DNA from: Candidatus Omnitrophota bacterium
Lineage (GTDB): Bacteria > Ratteibacteria > UBA8468 > B48-G9 > JAFGKM01
NCBI GenBank assembly: GCA_023819365.1
Contig: JAMWBP010000066.1
Span: 1 to 5,276, forward strand
DNA length: 5,276 nucleotides
Direction: 5' to 3'
Part shown: positions 1 to 4,464 of the stretch, piece after piece
Layout: each line of letters begins with the position of its first letter
Numbering within the stretch: the stretch's first letter is position 1
Made by a program: the position numbers and the translations under genes
The notes under the pieces: model-generated
What the model saw: the letters and a program-made list of their open reading frames with translations, nothing else
What the model was told of the DNA's origin: nothing
Database searches by the model: none

Positions 1-183
1 TATCCAGGTCATCCGAGAGCAAAAGGGAAGATAGAGAGAATGTTTAGGTTTATAGAAGGGAGATTTGTAGAAGAAGTAAGAAAGATGGCGACAAGATTGG
101 GTATTTCACAAAGGGACTTTTATTCAGGAGATACTCTATCAGAAACACGACATTTTATCTTTGAAACTACAATTCCAGTTTGA
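1..183 (+). pseudogene. DDE transposase/integrase C-terminal fragment
   Basis: This frame is open from the window edge and ends at TGA 181-183, giving 60 residues. The start of the fragment, PGHPRAKGKIERMFR (residues 2-16), is the signature around the last acidic residue of the rve-type DDE catalytic core. Glu12 would be the final E of the triad, which acts in DNA strand transfer during transposition. Transposases of this type usually continue for well over 100 residues after this point with a beta-barrel or LN..W...YN-like region. Here, from about residue 28, the sequence (MATRLGISQRDFY and onward) does not resemble that, and it stops early. I infer a truncated or rearranged copy, although the upstream part is not visible. 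It converges on the minus-strand 52-residue gene, with 14 bp between the two stops. The IS family cannot be assigned; the IS481 or Mu/IS21-like rve groups are possible. Confidence 0.65.
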
Positions 184-197
184 CATTTTAAAATAAT

Positions 198-356
198 TTA
201 AATTTTGGTCCAACGGCATATTTTACTTACAATTTTTCTACCAATAACTTTGCTTTTTACTCTTCTTGCAATCTTTTTTGGGTCACCGCTTGATATCTTT
301 TCAATATCATTTACAGTTCTTGCAAGTTTATAAAGAAAACTAACAAATTTAGACAT
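198..356 (-). CDS. Small basic conserved protein, 52 aa
   Basis: The reading frame is ATG 356-354 to TAA 200-198. It is supported by the strongest ribosome binding site in the window, AAAGGAGT at 369-362, five bases before the ATG. The protein begins MSKFVSFLYKLARTVNDIE and continues with SGDPKKIARRVKSKVIGR (residues 23-40). It has about 15 Lys/Arg against 3 Asp/Glu, with the charge concentrated in the second half. The pattern of an N-terminal FLYKLAR.xND helix followed by GDPKKIARR.KxK.xGR resembles a recurrent family of tiny uncharacterised bacterial and phage proteins that I recognise by pattern only. Nothing in it is enzymatic. The basic helical tail suggests nucleic-acid binding, which is inference. 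It lies 35 bp after the stop of the RelE-like ORF and is probably the last cistron of the minus-strand block. No transmembrane segment is evident. Confidence 0.8.
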   Translation of the reverse strand: MSKFVSFLYKLARTVNDIEKISSGDPKKIARRVKSKVIGRKIVSKICRWTKI

Positions 357-361
357 CGTTA

Positions 362-369
362 CTCCTTTT
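362..369 (-). promoter_or_regulatory. Strong Shine-Dalgarno of the 52-aa gene
   Basis: Read on the minus strand this is AAAGGAGT, five bases before ATG 356-354. It is the closest match to the anti-SD sequence in the window and it fixes the start of a gene that is easy to miss. It contrasts with the weak or absent SD sequences before most other starts here. Confidence 0.8.
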
Positions 370-391
370 ATTTACATATTTTATCTCTTTT

Positions 392-1060
392 TTAAGGATG
401 AGGAAATACATCAATAATCTTTGCAACTTTTCCTTTTCGTTCAAATGTAAATCTATACTTAATATTTATTCGCGCGTAGGAAAAATTTTCTCTATGTTCT
501 ACTCCTAAACTTGAATGTCTAGGGTTTTTACAAAGAAGATGTAATTTATTTAAAAAAATCCGGATATAATTATTTGCATCTGAAAATATTCTTTCACCTT
601 CAGACAATTTTTTTACAATTTTATAAGGTAAAACAACCTCATCAATTTCAAGTTCTTTTAATTCTTCAGGAATATTTTCAACAGATGGAGGAGTTAGTGA
701 TATTGCTTCCTTTTTCTCAAAATGTGACATGTCAACAGGAATATCGTTGATATATGCCGTAAAGTATAATTTTTCATATTTTCCTTTAAATTCCTTTTGA
801 ACTGAAATAACTTGTTCTATGTCAGATCCACTTGATATCAAAGCAAAACTTCCTAAAAAGTCTCCAATATCTTGAAGTAGAGCATCACCAATTATATTTT
901 CTTCTCCATAAATATGATATACAGAAAATTTTTTGGTACTTTCAAGGGAGTTCCAGTCAATAAGTTCAATATAAGATTTTACTGCCAAAAGATTAACTAT
1001 TATGTTTATTTTCTTCTTTTCGCAAAACTCTTCAGAACAAGGGTTAAAGTATCCTCCCAT
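392..1060 (-). CDS. YaaA-like C-terminal part fused to RelE/ParE-like domain
   Basis: This 222-codon frame runs from ATG 1060 to TAA 394-392. The ATG has no convincing SD and lies 55 bases inside the preceding gene, so I doubt it is a real start. Residues 18-36 (INIIVNLLAVKSYIELIDW) resemble the VINLAS-EYFK segment that follows the central core in YaaA-family proteins. The preceding ORF stops just before reaching that segment. Residues from about 60 to 145 are unrecognised. Residues 147-222 look like the RelE/ParE fold: a helical part (KKL...FLNKL), then KNPRHSSL (178-185), then strands ARINIKYRFTF (196-206) and IIDVFPH (215-221). RelE/ParE-fold toxins cleave mRNA or inhibit gyrase, but activity cannot be claimed here and no antitoxin is adjacent. 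The best reading is the second half of a gene spanning 1476-392 that is interrupted by a -1 frameshift. A separately translated protein is the alternative. Confidence 0.6.
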   Translation of the reverse strand: MGGYFNPCSEEFCEKKKINIIVNLLAVKSYIELIDWNSLESTKKFSVYHIYGEENIIGDALLQDIGDFLGSFALISSGSDIEQVISVQKEFKGKYEKLYFTAYINDIPVDMSHFEKKEAISLTPPSVENIPEELKELEIDEVVLPYKIVKKLSEGERIFSDANNYIRIFLNKLHLLCKNPRHSSLGVEHRENFSYARINIKYRFTFERKGKVAKIIDVFPHP

Positions 1061-1476
1061 TTTTTAGTTATTTCTGGATGAAATTCTAAATCAAGATTGT
1101 ATAACTGGATTAATTCTTCAGGATAAACAAATCCATATAGTCCTGACAATATAAGAACTTCATTTTTTCTGTTAGACCAATTTTCTTCACTAATTTGTGT
1201 ATATAACTTTCCTTTGTATCTTTTTATTGCAGGCATAAAACAACACCCTTCTTCTTTCCCACCTAAATCTGGGCCTTCTTTAAGGAATTTGTTAGATGGT
1301 TTTTCTGACAACTTATCATATTCTTTTATCAATTTAAAAATTTCTCTTCTTGTATTTTTTAATAAATCTCTTGTATTAGTTAAAAAATTAAGTATAGATT
1401 TCTCCTTTGAATATTCAGGAACTCCACCTTTTCGTTCTTTATGGTTAGAACACGGAATTAAATAGAGAACCTTCAT
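1006..1476 (-). CDS. YaaA/DUF6884-like protein, probably frameshift-truncated
   Basis: The frame is ATG 1476-1474 to TAA 1008-1006, 156 residues. A GGGGG run at 1485-1481 sits four bases before the ATG and can act as the SD. Two blocks typify the YaaA/DUF6884-like group: an N-terminal beta strand with LIPCSNHKERKGG (residues 6-18), and ILSGLYGFVYPEELIQLYNL (109-128), which matches the SGLYG..RP...I..Y core. KGKLYT (88-93) is shared with the smaller paralogue at 3045-2641. Members of the wider family include E. coli YaaA, a peroxide-stress protein with reported DNA binding. The biochemical role of DUF6884 proteins is not established to my knowledge. The protein ends abruptly after KSFAKRRK, where family members continue into VNLAS-EY. 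That continuation is found in the -1 frame, in the ORF ending at 392. The ATG lies within the 3' end of the preceding broken gene. Confidence 0.7.
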   Translation of the reverse strand: MKVLYLIPCSNHKERKGGVPEYSKEKSILNFLTNTRDLLKNTRREIFKLIKEYDKLSEKPSNKFLKEGPDLGGKEEGCCFMPAIKRYKGKLYTQISEENWSNRKNEVLILSGLYGFVYPEELIQLYNLDLEFHPEITKKWEDTLTLVLKSFAKRRK

Positions 1477-1771
1477 CTGACCCCCTTTTTTCTTCTTTTG
1501 TCTCTAATAACTTCTTACATAAATCTTCTAACGGCATTTTATTAAGGGCTTCATCTCCAAAATGACGAAAAGAATGAAACCCAAGATACCATGCTCCTTG
1601 ATTAAATTCAATAGGTGACACCCCAGATTCATAACAAACTCTGACTATTTTTTCTCTTACCTTTCTTAACATTTGTCCTTTCCCATATAATGTCTGGTCT
1701 ATTTCCCTTCGATTGACATAGTTAAGTTTCACCGAAATTTCTGCTACCCAGACATCAAGCGATTGTAATCC
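1445..1771 (-). pseudogene. 5'-truncated ORF, possible HhH-GPD DNA glycosylase remnant
   Basis: The frame is open from just after an in-frame TAG (1774-1772) to TAA 1447-1445. The first usable start is GTG 1732-1730. It has no SD, and convincing protein sequence begins before it, at SLDVWVAEIS. This suggests that the true start has been lost. The pattern LDVWVAEISVKL, followed about 40 residues later by PIEFNQGAWYLG, is reminiscent of the VDTHVxRl...L block that carries the catalytic Asp in helix-hairpin-helix GPD glycosylases, and of the region that follows it. These enzymes excise damaged or modified bases. The N-terminal part and the HhH motif would be missing. The assignment is tentative. 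The last 13 or so residues (RGSDEGSLFNSVF), beyond an A6G5 run, look like out-of-frame extension into the next gene. The broken 5' end abuts the hairpin repeat at 1778-1813. Confidence 0.4.
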
Positions 1772-1902
1772 CTATCCACAAAAAGGGACGGTTCTATTTT
1801 TCCCTCATTTTGTTTCTTCCCTCTCCTACATATGGTGATTTCATATAACAGTTCCAGTATAAAAGAAGCTGCCGGCAAAGGAGGAACTTGAGTGAGTACC
1901 AT
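1744..1902 (-). other. Doubtful 52-codon ORF across the intergenic repeat
   Basis: An ATG at 1902-1900 opens a frame that ends at TAG 1746-1744, starting MVLTQVPPLPAASF. The frame runs straight through the hairpin repeat (which contributes GKIEPSLF) and overlaps the start of the broken gene at 1771. The nearest purine-rich tract, AAAAGG, lies 13 bases before the ATG, which is too far for a good SD. No family is recognised. Most likely it is chance coding. A remote alternative is that its last codons (FVDRDYNRL) were once joined to LDVWVAEIS of the neighbouring frame. Confidence 0.15.
1778..1813. repeat. Hairpin element with AGGGACGGTTCT core
   Basis: The left arm ACAAAA-AGGGA (1778-1788) pairs with TCCCT-CA-TTTTGT (1801-1813). 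This gives 11 base pairs with a two-base bulge and a 12-base loop. The AGGGACGGTTCT core resembles dispersed intergenic repeats that I associate with Firmicutes and related genomes, some of them linked to REP/IS200-type transposases. That link is memory-based and unverified. On the minus strand the stem ends in TCCCTTTTTG, so it could also act as a weak terminator about 110 bases after the GIY-YIG gene. Only one copy is in the window, so its repetitive nature is inferred. It lies seven bases from the point where the adjacent coding frame begins. Confidence 0.45.
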
Positions 1903-1922
1903 AATGTAAAAACCTTTTATGC

Positions 1923-2636
1923 TTATACCCTATTCGTAATCCATTCTTTTGTTCTCTTTATAGCATTTAAAATAAATTCTCTATCGTTTTCATTTATTGG
2001 ACCATTTTTAAGATGCTGCACCAACCATAATCCACTTTTTCTGATTTGTCCCTTAGGAGAATATTTCCCCAACCAGTTATCAGAGGGCTTGAATAATTCA
2101 CAATTTGCTACTGTTCCAATAAGAGAACTTTCCAACCCTTTACTTCCCATTCTCTCCTCTTGGGTATCTACTATAACAAATCTAAAAGAAAAGTGCTCTC
2201 TGAGAATTCTGGTGATTTCTAATTCTATTCTTTTTTCCTTGTCTATATCTCGTGTATGTGCTAAAAATTCTCTATTTTTCCTTTCCGTAAAATCTATCTC
2301 CCAAACTTGCAAATAATCATCTTCATCTCTGTTTAGTAATGCCCTTCCAATATTTTTCCTGAAAATACTTCGATCAGAGGGTTTAGGTACATCTTTGTTA
2401 AAATCCATTTTAGATTCATCCAGAAGGTAATGTTCTTTAATACGACTCCTGAAATTTCCTTGTTTATGAGTGCCAATTCTAACTATCCTCAGACGATCTC
2501 CATTAGGCCCCAAAATCTCGCTATTCTCATAAAAGAAATATATACCATTTTCAGGCAACTGTTCTACTTTAAAAGGGAATCTGATTACTGGCAGTTGTTC
2601 CAATACCTCATGTAACCACTTACATAAATCAGACAT
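1923..2636 (-). CDS. GIY-YIG-like nuclease domain protein
   Basis: The protein has 237 residues, counted from ATG 2636-2634. Residues 27-57 form the GIY-YIG beta hairpin: LPENGIYFFYE, with the GIY at 31-33, then VRIGTH at 52-57 in place of YIG. SRIKEHY (64-70) supplies the usual helix arginine (Arg65) and His69. SIFRKNIGRALL (90-101) follows. Glu169 in LESSLIG (168-174) is a good candidate for the metal-binding Glu of the fold. PSDNWLG (184-190) and SGLW (201-204) form a conserved-looking C-terminal block. GIY-YIG enzymes cut DNA in repair, restriction and homing; the substrate here is unknown. An in-frame TTG at 2654 would add six residues but overlaps the preceding gene. ATG 2636 has AGAGAG at 2650-2645 as SD, with the preceding stop inside the spacer. 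Only 4 bp separate it from the YaaA-like gene, so the two are probably co-transcribed and coupled. Confidence 0.75.
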   Translation of the reverse strand: MSDLCKWLHEVLEQLPVIRFPFKVEQLPENGIYFFYENSEILGPNGDRLRIVRIGTHKQGNFRSRIKEHYLLDESKMDFNKDVPKPSDRSIFRKNIGRALLNRDEDDYLQVWEIDFTERKNREFLAHTRDIDKEKRIELEITRILREHFSFRFVIVDTQEERMGSKGLESSLIGTVANCELFKPSDNWLGKYSPKGQIRKSGLWLVQHLKNGPINENDREFILNAIKRTKEWITNRV

Positions 2637-2640
2637 TCTA

Positions 2641-3045
2641 TTACTCTCTGACAATCTCTTTTATATGGCTGAACATCTTTATCCTATCTTTTAACTTTGA
2701 TTCGCTCAATAATCTTTTATACAGACGATGGAAACGTCCGGGATTATAATAAAACCAAATCTCATTGTAATTACTAAGCTTTTGGTCAAAATCTTCTAAT
2801 AGTTTTTTAAATTCATCTTCTGTAACTCTATGAGGGGCTTTCTCATACCATCCATGCTTAACATCCGGAAACCAAACACCATATAAATCCGAGAATATTG
2901 CCCAAGCAACTTTTTCCGTTTTGCATTTATTCATGAACCGTCCAATTGGTGTTGCTGTATAAAGTTTATCTGGAGTTGTAAGTTTAGTTGTATGTTTAAG
3001 TGAATCATCCTTTTTTGCAGAACAATGGGTTATGTAAATTTTCAT
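2641..3045 (-). CDS. Small YaaA/DUF6884-like protein
   Basis: The frame is ATG 3045-3043 to TAA 2643-2641, 134 residues, close to the length of a bare DUF6884-type domain. The N-terminal strand ends in ITHCSAKK (residues 5-12), equivalent to LIPCSNHK in the gene at 1476. DKLYTATPIGRFM (26-38) and AIFSDLYGVWFPD (49-61) match the L-Y and S-x-L-Y-G blocks of the group, and HGWYEKAPH (64-72) replaces the usual Y.L.M segment. The fold is expected to be a soluble alpha/beta domain, and the molecular activity is not established. No strong SD is present: AGAAG directly abuts the ATG. It is the first gene of the minus-strand block, with a candidate promoter just upstream, and lies 4 bp before the GIY-YIG gene. 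Two divergent copies of one fold around a nuclease suggest a functional set rather than a chance neighbour. Confidence 0.7.
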   Translation of the reverse strand: MKIYITHCSAKKDDSLKHTTKLTTPDKLYTATPIGRFMNKCKTEKVAWAIFSDLYGVWFPDVKHGWYEKAPHRVTEDEFKKLLEDFDQKLSNYNEIWFYYNPGRFHRLYKRLLSESKLKDRIKMFSHIKEIVRE

Positions 3046-3083
3046 CTTCTATAAATACTAGGGAAACTTTTTATACTTAATAA

Positions 3084-3110
3084 TTTATAATTTTCACCTT
3101 ACTCTGTCAA
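3084..3110 (-). promoter_or_regulatory. Candidate promoter of the minus-strand block
   Basis: On the minus strand a perfect TTGACA (3110-3105) is followed after 15 bases by TATAAA (3089-3084). The spacer is two bases short of optimal. Transcription would start near 3077, leaving a leader of about 30 bases before ATG 3045. Its -35 box is 12 bp from the -35 box of the divergent plus-strand promoter. Between them lies AATT-GTT-AATT (3113-3123), a small symmetric element that could be an operator, though this is conjecture. Confidence 0.5.
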
Positions 3111-3122
3111 GTAATTGTTAAT

Positions 3123-3152
3123 TTGTCAGAAATAAGCACTAACAGGTATAAT
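3123..3152 (+). promoter_or_regulatory. Sigma70-type promoter of the ABC operon
   Basis: TTGTCA (3123-3128, one mismatch to consensus) is followed after 18 bases by a perfect TATAAT (3147-3152). The expected transcription start is about 3159-3160. ATG 3162 is only ten bases past the -10 box, so the message would carry two or three bases of leader, or none. This argues against TTG 3123 as a start codon, since it would lie inside the -35 box. Confidence 0.7.
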
Positions 3153-3161
3153 AACCACACT

Positions 3162-4463
3162 ATGAAATACTTGTTATTTCTTATGTTATTCTTACCTTTA
3201 TTATCTATCGGGAATGCTGATGAAAAACTTGTTATTATTTCTCCACACTGGGAAGGTGTACGGATTGAGGTTGAAACTGCCTTCAACAACTGGCATATTA
3301 AAAATTACGGTGAAAGAGTTGATATAGAATGGATTGACCAGGGTGGAACATCTGACGACATAAAGTTTGTAGAATCTCTTTTTAAAAAAACACCTCAAGG
3401 CATAGGTATAGACCTGTTTTTTGGTGGTGGAATAAACCCCTACCTCACCCTTAAAGAAAAAGGATTACTTCAACCATATAAAATCCCTTCAGACCTTTTA
3501 AGAAAAATCCCTTCTCAATGTGCTGGAATTCCAAATTACGATAAGGAATTTTACTGGTATGGAATCATATTAAGCGGTTTTGGTATCCTTTATAACAAAA
3601 GGGTTCTGGATTATCTATCTCTATCCTACCCTGCTACATGGGAATCCCTTACGGACAAAAGATACTACGGATGGGTAGGCAATGGCGACCCGAGACATAG
3701 TGGAAGTTTACATATGATGTATGAAATTATCCTTCAGGCATACGGATGGGAAAAGGGATGGGAGATAATTTTAGCCATAGCAGGCAATACAAAAACGTTT
3801 ACTGCAAGTGCATCATCTGTTGCAAAAAATACATCTCTTGGCGAGGTTGCGGTCTCCCTATGTATTGACTCCTATGCCCTTGCTCAGATAGAAATCAATG
3901 GTGCTGAAAATATGGGCTTTATCCTTCCTGAAAACCTGACAGTAATAAATCCTGATGCAATAGGAATTTTAAAGGGTGCACCAAACCTCAAGATAGCACA
4001 GAGATTTATCAACTATCTTCTCTCTTATGAAGGACAACTCTTATGGATGCTACCAAAAGGGAAAAAAGGGGGACCGGTAAAATATTCTTTAAACAGGTTC
4101 AGTATAAGACAGGATATTTACCAGGACCCTGTAATAAAAGATGTTTTCAATCCATATAAAATTAAAGGCACCATAAAATATGATTTTGACCTTGCTTCAA
4201 AAAGATGGAACCTTTTAAATGATATGATAGGTGCACTTGTAATAGACCAGCACACAAAAATAAAAAAGGTATGGAGTATAATATCAAAAGGGGATGATGC
4301 CTTGAAAAAGAGATTCTTCAAAATACCTGTAAATGAAAGAGACCAGAGGTTCTTATGGGAAAATTGGAACAACCCTGTATTTCGCAACCAGTATATAAAC
4401 GAGTGGGCAAATTTTTCAAAGGAGAAGTTCCGTCTAATAGAACAGCAGATAAAGAGATGGTAA
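3162..4463 (+). CDS. ABC transporter periplasmic solute-binding protein
   Basis: The protein has 433 residues from ATG 3162. It captures a ligand outside the inner membrane and delivers it to an ABC permease. Residues 1-19 form a Sec signal peptide (MK, a Leu/Phe-rich core, then GNA), probably cut before Asp20. There is no lipobox Cys, so it should be soluble in the periplasm. The mature part shows features of the AfuA-like (COG1840-type) binding proteins: FFGGG (86-90), GFGILYNK (139-146), PATWESLTD (157-165), DPRHSGS (176-182), INPDAIGILKGAPN (262-275) and SYEGQLLWM (288-296). That group often binds ferric iron, but phosphorylated compounds and other ligands are known, so the substrate is left open. 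It is longer than the usual 330-350 residues, because about 100 charged, aromatic-rich residues follow the core. It has no SD. The ATPase gene starts one base after its stop, so the two form an operon. Confidence 0.9.
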   Translation: MKYLLFLMLFLPLLSIGNADEKLVIISPHWEGVRIEVETAFNNWHIKNYGERVDIEWIDQGGTSDDIKFVESLFKKTPQGIGIDLFFGGGINPYLTLKEKGLLQPYKIPSDLLRKIPSQCAGIPNYDKEFYWYGIILSGFGILYNKRVLDYLSLSYPATWESLTDKRYYGWVGNGDPRHSGSLHMMYEIILQAYGWEKGWEIILAIAGNTKTFTASASSVAKNTSLGEVAVSLCIDSYALAQIEINGAENMGFILPENLTVINPDAIGILKGAPNLKIAQRFINYLLSYEGQLLWMLPKGKKGGPVKYSLNRFSIRQDIYQDPVIKDVFNPYKIKGTIKYDFDLASKRWNLLNDMIGALVIDQHTKIKKVWSIISKGDDALKKRFFKIPVNERDQRFLWENWNNPVFRNQYINEWANFSKEKFRLIEQQIKRW

Positions 4464-4464
4464 A

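Noticed and set aside
185..204. Two adjacent AT-only palindromes between the converging genes
   Set aside because: ATTTTAAAAT and AATTTAAATT are expected by chance in such AT-rich DNA, and there is no GC stem for a terminator.
1003..1025. Programmed -1 frameshift site in the YaaA-like gene
   Set aside because: No X-XXY-YYZ slippery heptamer in the zero frame, and no clear downstream stem-loop or SD-like stimulator was seen. A plain indel explains it more simply.
1214..1465. Plus-strand open frame of 83 codons opposite the YaaA-like gene at 1476-1006
   Set aside because: It is antisense to a recognised domain, has no SD, and has no recognisable motif.
1850..1888. Inverted repeat AGTTCC / GGAACT around GCCGGC
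   Set aside because: The stem has only six pairs, the loop is 27 bases, and pairing does not extend on either side. It is within chance expectation.
1888..2316. Plus-strand open frame of 142 codons opposite the GIY-YIG gene
   Set aside because: It lies antisense to a well-supported coding frame, has a Ser/Phe/Leu-rich composition typical of a shadow frame, and matches no family.
3123..3161. TTG start for the binding protein, 13 codons upstream
   Set aside because: It would place 13 polar residues before a normal signal peptide and would sit within the -35 box. ATG 3162 gives a classic MK-hydrophobic start.
3107..3398. Two short minus-strand frames opposite the binding-protein N-terminus
   Set aside because: Both are antisense to the signal peptide and mature N-terminus, and neither has an SD or a recognisable family.
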